From Clostridia bacterium (lineage in GTDB: Bacteria; Bacillota; Clostridia; Christensenellales; Borkfalkiaceae): a stretch of DNA of 64,000 nt. Of this stretch, positions 18,749 through 27,502 are shown in pieces. Within the stretch, counting starts at the first letter, position 1. Every line of letters starts with the position of its first letter. Location of the stretch: assembly GCA_017468085.1 (NCBI GenBank), contig JAFUJR010000032.1, positions 78,204-142,203 on the forward strand, written 5' to 3'. Under the pieces are notes generated by a model. It had not been told where the DNA came from, made no database searches, and saw only the letters and a program-made list of their open reading frames with translations. A program made the translations under genes and the position numbers.

Positions 18749-19060
18749 ATGAAATTAAAAATCAAAGAATTCCGCGAAGAGTTGCAGCTAACGCAAAAGG
18801 AGCTTGCCGAAAAAATTGGGAACGTACAACGAAACGTAAGCAATTGGGAGAGCGGGGCGAGTGAGCCCGACTGCGAAACCATTTTAAAACTTGCCGAAGT
18901 TTTTGACGTTTCTATAGACGAATTGTTTGGGAAGGAATATTCTGCTACGGAACGACAGTACCCAGTTGGTTTAGATTACGCAATTTTAAAATCTATACGG
19001 GAATTGACGGAAACGCAAAAATTTGCGCTGATGCAATTTTTAAAGGAAATGCACGGATAG
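18749..19060 (+). CDS. XRE-family transcriptional regulator
   Basis: A 103-residue DNA-binding protein. Residues about 1-62 form a Cro/C1-type helix-turn-helix (LQLTQKELAEKIGNVQRNVS, then IDELFG). The remaining 40 residues, ending in FALMQFLKEMHG, are not recognised. An AAGGAG site precedes the ATG. It is divergent from the collagen-like lipoprotein with only 115 bases between the starts, and both lie between 35-bp direct repeats. The simplest reading is local control of the lipoprotein promoter. Confidence 0.88.
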   Translation: MKLKIKEFREELQLTQKELAEKIGNVQRNVSNWESGASEPDCETILKLAEVFDVSIDELFGKEYSATERQYPVGLDYAILKSIRELTETQKFALMQFLKEMHG

Positions 19061-19074
19061 CCCCAAAATTCTGT

Positions 19075-19109
19075 TTCAACGCGGACATGGGTGGCTCTTT
19101 TTAGGAAAA
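19075..19109 (+). repeat. 35-bp direct repeat, right copy
   Basis: Identical over 35 bases to 15792-15826, same orientation. It lies just after the XRE stop and before a terminator. Confidence 0.85.
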
Positions 19110-19134
19110 TGGCGCATAAATACCCTTTTAACGA

Positions 19135-19170
19135 TAAAAAAATCTCGCTTGAAGCCAAGCGAGATTTTTT
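19135..19170. terminator. Bidirectional terminator
   Basis: Hairpin AAATCTCGCTT/AAGCGAGATTT with A and T runs on both sides. It can serve the XRE gene (plus) and the glycosyltransferase (minus). Confidence 0.85.
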
Positions 19171-19186
19171 GTTTTTATTCGGTTTT

Positions 19187-20623
19187 TTATACGCTTGCGC
19201 TTTCGTCCTGCGCCTGGGTTTCAGACGTTTCCTCTCCGTCTTGCAATTGCGACATATCCATAACGGTATCGTGCGGGATAGGCTTCCACTCAATCTTTTT
19301 AAAGACTGCAATATACGTAGTCCACTTGCCGATGATATCGAAGAACGGGAACATCAACACGTGGAAAATCCTGCGGCAAACACCGCCAAATCCCACGGCT
19401 TTTTCCATCTTTTTGCGATAGACGACGAGTACCAAAAGCTCGATAAACATCGAGCCGAACCAAGAGCCGATTTTGCCAAGCAACCAACCAAACAGCACGC
19501 CCTGCGCCGTATATTCCGCAAACAAATTCAACAACTCAAACGAGAATATCTCAAAGTTGAAAATTTTAAGATTTATCCCCAAATGAATATTGAAGAAATA
19601 GGCGAGTGCCGTACCCCCCATCACCGCCATGATCACCTCTAAAATCTGCACGATAATCTTGCGGCAAACGCTTTCGATATGGCGAGGGAAATTTAAGAAA
19701 AAGCAGTCGTAAGTGGTGGTAAAACACTTGTCCTTTTTGAACATATTGCGGAGCAATTTAGGACAATTTTCCACCGCGGATTGCAAGTGTCCTTTCGACC
19801 AACGCAAACGCTGGCGCAACGCCACGCGGAGTTTGTAGGGCTGTTCGTCGTAGAACACCGCTTCGTCGCAGTATGTAATACGATAACCCTGCACCACCGC
19901 GTCCGTACAAAAACTTCTATCCTCGGTGAGGGTGGTGTAATTCCAGCCGTCTTTTACGAGTTCGTTGCTGAACAAAAAGCCCGTGCCTTGAATACGGCAA
20001 GCCTGATTCAAAACGCCCTTTGCGCGGTTTTCGGTAAGGCAGGTACGCATCCAATGCATTGCATAGCTGAAAGAAATCCAATTTTGGTTCATATTTTTGG
20101 AGTTTCTGTACGAGGTGATAATTTTATTGCCCGCGTCAAACGCGTCGTTCATTTTCGAGAGGTAATTCCGACGGATTACGTTGTCCGCGTCAAAGATGAA
20201 ATATCCTTCGAAAGACTCCCGTCCGTAATCCTCCTCAATTCTGTTAAAGAGATACCGAAGGGCGAAGCCCTTGGTGCGCTCCTCGGGGTCGTTGTGTTCG
20301 TACACCACGACTTTTAAGCCGTTCTTTTGGAAGTTTCTTGCGACCTGCGCCGTATCGTCCGTGCAGTTGTCCGCCACCACGAACACGGTGATTTGCTCCA
20401 AATTATAATCGGAGTTTGCAATACTTTCCAACAAATTACCGATTACCTTATCCTCGTTTCTCGCCGCGATACAGACGCCGTATTTATGCTCGCGCTTGGC
20501 CTTGGGGAATTTGCGGTAAGTGAATACGCCGATGATGGTAAAAATCGCTTTATACGCCATCAAAACGGTGTAGACCATGCCAATGACGCCGCATATCATA
20601 ATAATGATTTCCATTGCTTTCAT
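19187..20623 (-). CDS. Membrane glycosyltransferase, family 2
   Basis: A 478-residue processive-type glycosyltransferase. One membrane segment at residues about 4-30 is followed by a GT-A domain with VCIAARNEDKVIGNLLES, a metal-binding FDADN, TLTEDRS, and QRLRWSKGH, the QxxRW signature of cellulose/hyaluronan synthase-like enzymes. Several membrane segments follow. It should polymerise a nucleotide sugar at the membrane, but the sugar cannot be read from the sequence. It is downstream of an LTA-synthase-like gene with a 13-base gap, so the pair probably contributes to one cell-surface polymer. Confidence 0.88.
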   Translation of the reverse strand: MKAMEIIIMICGVIGMVYTVLMAYKAIFTIIGVFTYRKFPKAKREHKYGVCIAARNEDKVIGNLLESIANSDYNLEQITVFVVADNCTDDTAQVARNFQKNGLKVVVYEHNDPEERTKGFALRYLFNRIEEDYGRESFEGYFIFDADNVIRRNYLSKMNDAFDAGNKIITSYRNSKNMNQNWISFSYAMHWMRTCLTENRAKGVLNQACRIQGTGFLFSNELVKDGWNYTTLTEDRSFCTDAVVQGYRITYCDEAVFYDEQPYKLRVALRQRLRWSKGHLQSAVENCPKLLRNMFKKDKCFTTTYDCFFLNFPRHIESVCRKIIVQILEVIMAVMGGTALAYFFNIHLGINLKIFNFEIFSFELLNLFAEYTAQGVLFGWLLGKIGSWFGSMFIELLVLVVYRKKMEKAVGFGGVCRRIFHVLMFPFFDIIGKWTTYIAVFKKIEWKPIPHDTVMDMSQLQDGEETSETQAQDESASV

Positions 20624-20636
20624 TTCCGCAACCCCT

Positions 20637-22718
20637 TTATCCTGCGTTAAGCGCTTTCATTTTGTCTATATACGTTTGCTCGTTGTCGTCCTGCGCGAAA
20701 TAGTCCGTCTTAAACCAATAATCGCAGTACTTTATTTTTTCGACAAGCGCCGCGCCGTCCGCCGCGAACGCCGCAACGTCCTCGTCCGTTATCGCACCCG
20801 TCTTGTCGATAATGCCGAGCGAACTCTTTTCTCCCTCATAACGGAAAACGACGTTCGTCGCGCTCGTTCCCACGATACCGCTCCGCAAGAAAATACCGTA
20901 GGCGCGCGAATACATAATCGATTGCTGCTGCGCAAACAGCGAATTTCCGTAATAGAAATTGCTGTAATAACGGATACCGAGCAAATCTAAGAGGGTGGGC
21001 ACGATGTCTGCCGTGCACATAAATTTATCGATTTTTTGAGGTTCTAAACCGCTACCGTAAATCATCAAAGGCACTTTGTAAAGATTGGTGAATTTACGGG
21101 GGGTATTGTAGCCGACGATATCCTTGACGTAGTTGCTCAGCTGATTATAGTAAGCGTTGTGGTCGCCGAACATCAAAATCAAGGTGTCGTCCAACAAGCC
21201 TTTTTCTTCCAAATCCTTGAACATAACGCCGAGCGCGTCGTCCAATTCCTTGGCGGTAACCATATAGTAGAACAGAACCTCCGCAAAAGAATCTTCGAGG
21301 ATTTCTTCCATTCTCTCTTCGCCGAGCAACGCCTCGAACGCTTCGCGTTCCGCCGTCAAATTTTCGCGGGCGTAATACGTGCCGTGCATCGTAATCGTCG
21401 TGATATAGCTGAAAAACCGCTTATCCGTAGGGAACATAAGGTCCTTGCAGGTTTCTATCATTTCCGAATCGAGGCAAAGCTCGCTATTTACAGGATTTTC
21501 TTTATAGTTGATGAACGTGGGCGTTTGCGTTTTTCCGTCTTTCACCGCCTGATTTGCCATTTCTTCCATATCGTAGCGGTCAAGAATATCTTCAAAGCCG
21601 AAAGCGAGCGTCGCCTCGTCGCGGTTATAGAAGACCTTTTCACCGTTATGGAAATACATCGTTTGGATATCCTCGTCCAACGCTCGCATAATATTGGGCA
21701 GGGTGTTGGGCAAGGTGTTTTGATAATAGGAGGTGTTGACGTACTTACCCGTCGGGTAAGCGCCGATGATACTGGTCGTTTCGGCAATGTCCGTCTTTTC
21801 ACGGGAGTGGAAATTGGTTGCCGCTACGCTGCCCTTATAAAATCTGGTGAGGTTGGGGTAAAATTCTTCCAACTCTTTTGAGGAAATATCCAGCCCGTAG
21901 GGATGTTCCTTGTTGCGCATAAACGCAAACCATTCTAAAGATTCGCTTAAAATCACCACGACGTTTTTATCCTTCGCCAAGCCGAAAGCGGGGCTATACT
22001 GCGGCTGCGACAGCTGTGCATAAAGAAATTCGTTGGCTTGTTCCGGTTTGAGGGTGGTTTTGTCCCCCTTGAAGGCATTGCCGATTTCGCCAATTAAATT
22101 TCCTATCAAGCCGTAGGAAGAATACACGCCGTTTTCCTTACTGTTCACCATTTCGTTGTATTTATCCCCCTTGGCAGGATAATAAATCATAAACGAGCCG
22201 AACAGCGTAGAAACGCCGACGAGCACGACCCCGATATAAAACCAGACGCCGTGCTTGTATTTTTTGGGTTTCTTTCCGGTCTGTTCCGCCTCCATATGCA
22301 AACTGCGGAGGCCGTAAATAATGAACAAAACGCACGCCAAAACGCCGATATAAAAGGCGACGAAATTGACGGGAATTTTTTCCAATGCGGACACCGCGTC
22401 GTTACGCAGGCTGAACATATCCAAGTCGAAATACTGACCCGTCATATCGTAAATGGCGGCAAAAATCAAGTCGAGCACCGTCTGTATGAAAAGGAGGAGC
22501 GTGCCGACGATGAGCTTGACCATGTTATTGGGCAAAAGCAACAAAGCGCCCGCGAGCATGATTAAAAAGCCGAACGCCAAAAGCGGCCTCGTCATAAACG
22601 GCGTCCCCTCAACCGAAAAAACAACGGACATTTCGATGAGAATTGCCAAGAAAAAATATATGACAACCAAGCGGTTGATCTTTATCCATTCCCATATGTT
22701 TTTCAAAACGTTTTTCAT
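20637..22718 (-). CDS. LTA synthase-like phosphoglycerol/sulfatase-family membrane enzyme
   Basis: A 693-residue protein with about five N-terminal membrane segments and a large extracellular sulfatase-fold domain. Visible motifs are VVVILSESLEWFAF, the predicted nucleophile threonine in EKTDIAETTSI, TTITMHGTYY and the metal site MFGDHNAYYNQL. This matches lipoteichoic-acid-synthase-like enzymes that transfer phosphoglycerol (or other phospho-groups) to surface glycans. Whether it makes true lipoteichoic acid is not shown. It lies 15 bases downstream of an unknown membrane protein and upstream of a glycosyltransferase. Confidence 0.88.
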   Translation of the reverse strand: MKNVLKNIWEWIKINRLVVIYFFLAILIEMSVVFSVEGTPFMTRPLLAFGFLIMLAGALLLLPNNMVKLIVGTLLLFIQTVLDLIFAAIYDMTGQYFDLDMFSLRNDAVSALEKIPVNFVAFYIGVLACVLFIIYGLRSLHMEAEQTGKKPKKYKHGVWFYIGVVLVGVSTLFGSFMIYYPAKGDKYNEMVNSKENGVYSSYGLIGNLIGEIGNAFKGDKTTLKPEQANEFLYAQLSQPQYSPAFGLAKDKNVVVILSESLEWFAFMRNKEHPYGLDISSKELEEFYPNLTRFYKGSVAATNFHSREKTDIAETTSIIGAYPTGKYVNTSYYQNTLPNTLPNIMRALDEDIQTMYFHNGEKVFYNRDEATLAFGFEDILDRYDMEEMANQAVKDGKTQTPTFINYKENPVNSELCLDSEMIETCKDLMFPTDKRFFSYITTITMHGTYYARENLTAEREAFEALLGEERMEEILEDSFAEVLFYYMVTAKELDDALGVMFKDLEEKGLLDDTLILMFGDHNAYYNQLSNYVKDIVGYNTPRKFTNLYKVPLMIYGSGLEPQKIDKFMCTADIVPTLLDLLGIRYYSNFYYGNSLFAQQQSIMYSRAYGIFLRSGIVGTSATNVVFRYEGEKSSLGIIDKTGAITDEDVAAFAADGAALVEKIKYCDYWFKTDYFAQDDNEQTYIDKMKALNAG

Positions 22719-22733
22719 TGGATGTTCCCTATT

Positions 22734-23627
22734 TTAGAAAAAGTAAATAAACAAAATTAAAAGATAGGATTTGACGGGCGCTCCGTTGACCAACGCATAA
22801 AGCGCCACGAACGCCACGTAGAATAAGAGATACGTCCAAGCGAACGGGTTTTGCGTAGAAAGTACGTCGTATACGCCAAACAATAGTATGAGCGCGGTTA
22901 CGCATAAATAAACGTACGCCCGTTTCGCTTTGGGCTTCGCAGGTACTTCCTTAAATATCCCTTCGAATATACCGAAAGCGGCTTTGATTAAAAGCACGAT
23001 CCAACCGCACTTGGCAATATCTCTTCCCGCCGTACCGCTAAAATTGACGATTTCAATGAGGACGACCCTTTCGCCGAGCTCGTAAAATACCTTTACCTGG
23101 AAACCGATTTGTGCGCTGATAATCAACACGCACGCCACGCAGATAAGGAAAATGGGAATCATTCTGTCCCAGCCGAGCAACTGCGTTTTGGCTTTCGCCG
23201 TCGAGGCGGATTTTTGAACGGAATTTCCCCCGTCCGCCTTGGTCGGCTCTGCCGCCGTTGCCGCAGCCTCCTGTTCCCGTTCGGATCGCGCGGATTGCGG
23301 GGACGCTTGCGTTTCCGTTGTCTTCGATTGTTCCTTTACTTCCTGCTGTTTAACGGGATCCATTTGCACTTTGAATTTCTTCTGCAAATGCTTGTCCAAA
23401 AAATAAAAACCGATGATTTCGCCTAACCAAAGGAACGCCGTAGCCATCTCGGTGTAAAAGACGCGGAGGTCGCCGTGCTGCCACCAATCGGATACGACGG
23501 GGTCGAACAACATACCTATGGGCTTGGCGAGGAGCGGAGTTAAAAAGATCGCCAATAAATACGCCGCCAAACGCGCCGTATTCCACAACACCACGGTTGT
23601 ATTTTGTGAAAAAGTTTTCTTTTTCAA
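22734..23627 (-). CDS. Membrane protein of unknown function
   Basis: I do not recognise this 297-residue protein. It has about two N-terminal membrane segments, a charged linker rich in Lys, Glu, Gln and Ala (about residues 90-145), and about four more membrane segments toward the C-terminus. A TTG start at 23627 is required, because an in-frame stop lies just upstream and the nearby ATG is in another frame; AAGGAG is 10 bases before it. It is the first gene of the operon with the LTA-synthase-like enzyme and the glycosyltransferase, so a role in surface polymer assembly is possible. Confidence 0.7.
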   Translation of the reverse strand: MKKKTFSQNTTVVLWNTARLAAYLLAIFLTPLLAKPIGMLFDPVVSDWWQHGDLRVFYTEMATAFLWLGEIIGFYFLDKHLQKKFKVQMDPVKQQEVKEQSKTTETQASPQSARSEREQEAAATAAEPTKADGGNSVQKSASTAKAKTQLLGWDRMIPIFLICVACVLIISAQIGFQVKVFYELGERVVLIEIVNFSGTAGRDIAKCGWIVLLIKAAFGIFEGIFKEVPAKPKAKRAYVYLCVTALILLFGVYDVLSTQNPFAWTYLLFYVAFVALYALVNGAPVKSYLLILFIYFF

Positions 23628-23730
23628 GTCCTTTCATCTCCTTGCTTTTGTTTTTCTTGAACGTGAATACGGACAAACCATTGCATTGCGGCCATCGTCC
23701 GCAACCCCGATTTATCCCAATTCTGACATT

Positions 23731-23759
23731 ATTATATAATGTAGAAAAATTTTTTTCAA
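23731..23759 (-). promoter_or_regulatory. Promoter of the surface-polymer operon
   Basis: Minus strand TTGAAA (23754-23759) and TATAAT (23731-23736), 17-base spacer. Confidence 0.78.
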
Positions 23760-23840
23760 CCGTTTGCGTGTATAAATATAAAAAATTATAAATTTTTTCA
23801 TTATTTTTTTACTGTTTTTAATGGTAACGTTGGAAAATTT

Positions 23841-23887
23841 TCTCTGTATAAACAGAGAAAGAGCGCGGCAAAACGCCACGCTCTTTG
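23841..23887 (-). terminator. ddh terminator
   Basis: Hairpin AAAGAGCGTGGC/GCCGCGCTCTTT (23858-23886) 17 bases after the ddh stop, followed by a smaller TCTCTG/CAGAGA stem. Confidence 0.75.
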
Positions 23888-23903
23888 TCCTATTCATATT
23901 TCA

Positions 23904-24887
23904 TTAAAGTAATTTCCCCAAAAGATCCTCTCTGTTTTGTGCGGAAAGATAAATAGGCGGAATATCAAACAAGGTCTTACAGCCGTATACGCCCTCTTGA
24001 TTTAAACGCGCCGCCGCCCTTGCGCACGCCACCAAAACGGACGCCGTAAATTCGGGATTGGAATCGAGTTTTAACGAATACCCGACCACGTGCGTGTGTT
24101 CGCCGTTTACGCCCGTTTTGCCGATACGGAGCACCTCGCCGCCGTGGGGCAGCCCCTTATGCTCGCGCGCCATTTCCTCCGCGGAAATAAAATGCACCGT
24201 CGTCTTATAGTCGGCAAAGTAGTTGGGCATCGTTTTGATTTCTCGTTCGATACGCGCTTTATCCGCGCTCTCGTCCGCAACGACGAAACATACTCTTTCG
24301 TGCTTTTCCGAAGTGGAAAGGTCGGGCGTTTGCCCCGCCCGTACGGCGTTTACCGCGCTTTCGATGGGGACGGTATACTGCCTTGCGTCCAAAACGCCGT
24401 CAATGCGGCGTACCGCGTCCGAATGACCTTGGCTTACTCCTTTACCCCAGAAAGTATAGTCTTTTCCGTCAGGCAAAACGGCAGACGAATACAACCTCGT
24501 TAAGGAAAACATACCGGGGTCCCAACCTGCGGAAATAATCGCCGTGGTCTTTGCCCGTTCCGCCGCCGCTTGTACGTTTGCGGCGTGTTGCGGGATTTTT
24601 GCGTGGGTGTCAAAACTGTCCACAACGTTGAACAGCTCGGCAAGCGTGGGGGTCTGCGTAGGCAGGTCGGTTGCGCTCCCGCCGCAAATAATCATTACGT
24701 CGATTTCGTTCTTCATCTTTTCCGCGTCGGAAACCGAATAGACGGGTATTCCCGTCAACGTTTTTACCGCTTCGGGCGGACGGCGGGTGAATACGCCCAC
24801 AGCCGCCATATCTGGGTTTTGTTTGATTGCCAGTTCTACGCCTTTTCCAAGATTACCATAGCCGTAGATACCGATGCGAATACTCAT
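23904..24887 (-). CDS. ddh: meso-Diaminopimelate D-dehydrogenase
   Basis: A 327-residue NADP-dependent enzyme that makes meso-diaminopimelate in one step from tetrahydrodipicolinate, serving lysine and peptidoglycan synthesis. The N-terminal dinucleotide-binding motif is IGIYGYGNLGKGVE. Family-specific stretches include DSFDTHAKIPQH, SAGWDPGMFSLTRL and WGKGVSQGHSDAVRRIDGV. The length matches the family. It is a single gene with its own promoter and terminator. Confidence 0.95.
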   Translation of the reverse strand: MSIRIGIYGYGNLGKGVELAIKQNPDMAAVGVFTRRPPEAVKTLTGIPVYSVSDAEKMKNEIDVMIICGGSATDLPTQTPTLAELFNVVDSFDTHAKIPQHAANVQAAAERAKTTAIISAGWDPGMFSLTRLYSSAVLPDGKDYTFWGKGVSQGHSDAVRRIDGVLDARQYTVPIESAVNAVRAGQTPDLSTSEKHERVCFVVADESADKARIEREIKTMPNYFADYKTTVHFISAEEMAREHKGLPHGGEVLRIGKTGVNGEHTHVVGYSLKLDSNPEFTASVLVACARAAARLNQEGVYGCKTLFDIPPIYLSAQNREDLLGKLL

Positions 24888-24917
24888 ATCTTTGCACCTC
24901 TATACTCGATTGTTTTT

Positions 24918-24946
24918 ATTATAGCACTTACGCGCACGTTTTTCAA
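24918..24946 (-). promoter_or_regulatory. ddh promoter
   Basis: Minus strand TTGAAA (24941-24946) and TATAAT (24918-24923), 17-base spacer. Confidence 0.78.
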
Positions 24947-25033
24947 GCGTTCATTATAAAAAATTGCAATTTTTTCGTGCGGCAAACATAAAAAATTTTT
25001 AAAAAAAAGTCAATAAAAACGAGTAAATCCCCC

Positions 25034-25051
25034 ACCCATGTACGCGTTGAA
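25034..25051 (-). repeat. 18-bp intergenic repeat copy
   Basis: Exact TTCAACGCGTACATGGGT on the minus strand, starting just after the T-run of the purA terminator. Confidence 0.85.
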
Positions 25052-25052
25052 A

Positions 25053-25084
25053 TAAAAAAAGCGGCGCTATCGAGATAGCGCCGC
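25053..25084 (-). terminator. purA terminator
   Basis: Minus strand hairpin GCGGCGCTAT/ATAGCGCCGC followed by TTTTTTTA. Confidence 0.9.
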
Positions 25085-25152
25085 ATATTCTTTGCTTTTA
25101 AACGGTGCAAGACGTAATCTTGACGCCGTATCGTGCCGCAGATCCTCCGTTT

Positions 25153-26427
25153 TTAGTACATTTCAATATACGCTTCGCGTTCCGCCCCCACAGACACGTA
25201 CTTGATCTTACAGCCGCAAGCGTCTTCTAAGTATTTGATATAGTCCAAGGCTTCCTTGGGCAAATCTTCTACCTTACGGCAGTGGGAAATATCGCAATTC
25301 CAGCCCTTGACCGTCTTGAAAACAGGCTTACAATCGTCCAAAACGTCCACGAAGGGGAATTCGTGAATAATTTCGCCGTTGAGTTCGTAAGCCACGCAGA
25401 CTTCAATTTCCTCATAGCCGGACAAAATATCCATTTTGGTGAGCGCGATTTCGGTTGCGCCCTGGCAACGGATACCGTAACGGGAGGCTACGATGTCGAA
25501 AGGTCCAACCCTTCTGGGTCTGCCCGTAGCCGCGCCGTATTCGCCGCCGAGCTGACGGAGCTTTTCCGCCTTTTCGCCGAAATATTCCGCCGTGAAAGGT
25601 CCTTCACCCACGCAGGTGGAATACGCTTTCATGATACCGATAGAATTGGTGAGTTGAAGCTGAGGCACGCCCGCGCCAATGGGTGCATATGCCGCAATCG
25701 TCGAAGACGCCGACGTATAGGGGTGGATACCGAAATCGATATCGCGCATAGCGCCAAGCTGCGCCTCGAACATAATATTCTTGCCCTGCGCGTGCGCCTG
25801 AGTCAAATACAAGCCCGTATCGCAAACGAAAGGCGCAAGCACTTTGCCGAATTCTTCGAAGTACGCAATCATATCCTCCGTTTTGATAGGCTCGGATTTA
25901 TAACCGCCCACAACGGTGAGGTTTTTCCATTCTACGATGTCCGCAATGCGCGCATAGAGGCGTTCGGTGTTCAAAAGCTCGCCCATACGGAAAGCCTTTT
26001 TATAAAATTTATCCGCGTAGACGGGGCTGATACCGCGGCGGGTAGAGCCAAATTTCTTGCCTGCCAAACGGTCTTCTTCCAAGCAGTCTAAAAGAACGTG
26101 GTAAGGCATGGTGATAACCGCGCGGTCAGAAATTTTCAAATTCTCAGGCGTGATTTTAATGCCGCCCTCGCGCAATTTTGCAATTTCGCCGCAGAGGTGC
26201 TTGATGTCGATGACCATACCGGGACCCATCACGTTGACGACGTCCTCGCGCAAAATGCCCGAAGGTAAAAGATTGAGGACAAACTTTCCTCGCTCGTTGA
26301 TGACGGTGTGGCCTGCGTTGTTACCGCCTTGATAACGGCAAACGACGTCGAATTTCTCGCTGAGCAAGTCGACCATTCTGCCCTTGCCTTCATCGCCCCA
26401 ATTGATACCGCAAATGGATGTAAGCAT
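25153..26427 (-). CDS. purA: Adenylosuccinate synthetase
   Basis: A 424-residue GTP-dependent enzyme that joins IMP and aspartate, the first committed step to AMP. The start at 26427 is chosen because the protein then begins MLTSICGINWGDEGKGRM, the usual N-terminal GTP/IMP loop, and AAGGAG lies upstream. The frame stays open another 49 codons into the mRNA leader. Other motifs are GNNAGHTV, GSTRRGISPVYADK and TGRPRRVGPFD. It is transcribed alone from the promoter at 26546-26574. Confidence 0.96.
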   Translation of the reverse strand: MLTSICGINWGDEGKGRMVDLLSEKFDVVCRYQGGNNAGHTVINERGKFVLNLLPSGILREDVVNVMGPGMVIDIKHLCGEIAKLREGGIKITPENLKISDRAVITMPYHVLLDCLEEDRLAGKKFGSTRRGISPVYADKFYKKAFRMGELLNTERLYARIADIVEWKNLTVVGGYKSEPIKTEDMIAYFEEFGKVLAPFVCDTGLYLTQAHAQGKNIMFEAQLGAMRDIDFGIHPYTSASSTIAAYAPIGAGVPQLQLTNSIGIMKAYSTCVGEGPFTAEYFGEKAEKLRQLGGEYGAATGRPRRVGPFDIVASRYGIRCQGATEIALTKMDILSGYEEIEVCVAYELNGEIIHEFPFVDVLDDCKPVFKTVKGWNCDISHCRKVEDLPKEALDYIKYLEDACGCKIKYVSVGAEREAYIEMY

Positions 26428-26545
26428 AATTATATACACTCCTTTGATTTTTTCCCTATCGTAGCGCAAAAAAGAAAAGAAAAAAGGCCCGTCTTTAAAG
26501 CACAACTTCAAAAACTGCCTTCCCTCGCATTTCATTGTGCAACCT
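26428..26545 (-). promoter_or_regulatory. purA mRNA leader, possible attenuator
   Basis: The roughly 115-base leader has two mutually exclusive pairings: an early stem GCACAA/TTGTGC and a later stem AAGGC/GCCTT whose 3' side runs into TTTTTTCTTTTC, as a terminator would. It also contains an open frame in phase with purA. Low certainty. Confidence 0.35.
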
Positions 26546-26574
26546 ATTATACCGCATTTTTTACCCCGTGTCAA
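26546..26574 (-). promoter_or_regulatory. purA promoter
   Basis: Minus strand TTGACA (26569-26574) and TATAAT (26546-26551), 17-base spacer. Confidence 0.82.
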
Positions 26575-26657
26575 GCCAAACGCTTATGCAAAACAAAGTT
26601 TTTCACCCTTTCTTTTCGCTAATTCGATAAATTTTTTGCGAAATTTTTCACTTTGTA

Positions 26658-26686
26658 TTGACAAGATAGACAAAAAGGTATATTAT
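26658..26686 (+). promoter_or_regulatory. Promoter of the Nudix gene
   Basis: TTGACA (26658-26663), 17 bases, TATTAT (26681-26686); start of transcription about 55 bases before the gene. Confidence 0.7.
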
Positions 26687-26749
26687 AATAAAACAGAAAG
26701 CTCTAAAAGAGCAAAAAAATATAACCGTAGAATAAGGAGGGTCAATTTT

Positions 26750-27244
26750 ATGTATTGTAGAGAATGCGGTCAAAAACTTACCCTTCGCTTTTGTGAAAAC
26801 GAAGGGCTTATCCCCTACTGTGAAAAATGTCAGGCGTATATGTTTCCTCAGTTCCCCGTCGCGGTATCCATGGTCGTAACCAACCGCGCGCAGGATAAGA
26901 TATTGCTTGCAAAACACGTCGAGGACGAGGATTTTATTTTATTTGCAGGGTACATTAAGAAAGGCGAAAATGCGGAAAAAACCATTCCGCGCGAAATCAA
27001 GGAGGAAATCGGGCTTGACGTCGTCAAAGCCAAATATATGTTCTCTCGCTACCACGCGAAAAAAGATATTTTAATGCTCAACTTTATCGTCGTTGTGGAA
27101 GACAGACCTGTAAAACCCAACGCAAACGAGATTGCAGAGGCGCGTTGGTGCTCGCCCGAGGAGGCCGTGCAGCTTATCCGCAAGGGTACGACGGCAGAAT
27201 TTTTCTTAAACAACGCCGTGCGCGAATTGAAGAAAAAGATATAA
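26750..27244 (+). CDS. Nudix hydrolase with N-terminal zinc ribbon
   Basis: A 164-residue protein. Cysteines at 3, 6, 24 and 27 form a zinc-ribbon-like N-terminus, as in NADH pyrophosphatase (NudC-like) proteins. The Nudix box is complete: GYIKKGENAEKTIPREIKEE followed by IGLD. It should hydrolyse a nucleoside diphosphate linked to another group; NADH or a capped RNA are only suggestions. The ATG at 26750 follows AAGGAGG by 8 bases; a longer frame upstream would begin before the promoter. Confidence 0.88.
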   Translation: MYCRECGQKLTLRFCENEGLIPYCEKCQAYMFPQFPVAVSMVVTNRAQDKILLAKHVEDEDFILFAGYIKKGENAEKTIPREIKEEIGLDVVKAKYMFSRYHAKKDILMLNFIVVVEDRPVKPNANEIAEARWCSPEEAVQLIRKGTTAEFFLNNAVRELKKKI

Positions 27245-27252
27245 TTTTCTGT

Positions 27253-27269
27253 TTCAACGCGTACATGGT
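27253..27269 (+). repeat. 18-bp intergenic repeat copy, one base shorter
   Basis: TTCAACGCGTACATGGT, nine bases after the Nudix stop; one G is missing relative to the family. Confidence 0.75.
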
Positions 27270-27334
27270 ATGTCCAAACGGAAAATTTGCGTTTGGATAA
27301 ATGAGAAACGATTGCACAAATTAAGACAAAGAAA

Positions 27335-27362
27335 AGAACGTCCTTGGGGGGCGTTCTTTTTT
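27335..27362 (+). terminator. Terminator of the Nudix gene
   Basis: Hairpin AGAACGTCC/GGGGCGTTCT followed by TTTTTT. Confidence 0.82.
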
Positions 27363-27407
27363 CACCGAAAAATTTTTATAGGCGGCTGAGTTTTTCCGTT
27401 CACGCCG

Positions 27408-27436
27408 TTGACTTTTTTATATTTTTTTGCTAAAAT
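27408..27436 (+). promoter_or_regulatory. Promoter of the DUF1846 gene
   Basis: TTGACT (27408-27413), 17 bases, TAAAAT (27431-27436). Confidence 0.68.
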
Positions 27437-27502
27437 ATAAATAATATGGTAAAAAGGAGTTACCGCGGCGCAAAAAGCCGAAAACAAAGGAGAAAAAGGC
27501 AG

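Noticed and set aside
26537-26749. Longer N-terminus for the Nudix protein
   Set aside because: The upstream part precedes the promoter; the ATG at 26750 has a strong ribosome site and starts the zinc ribbon.
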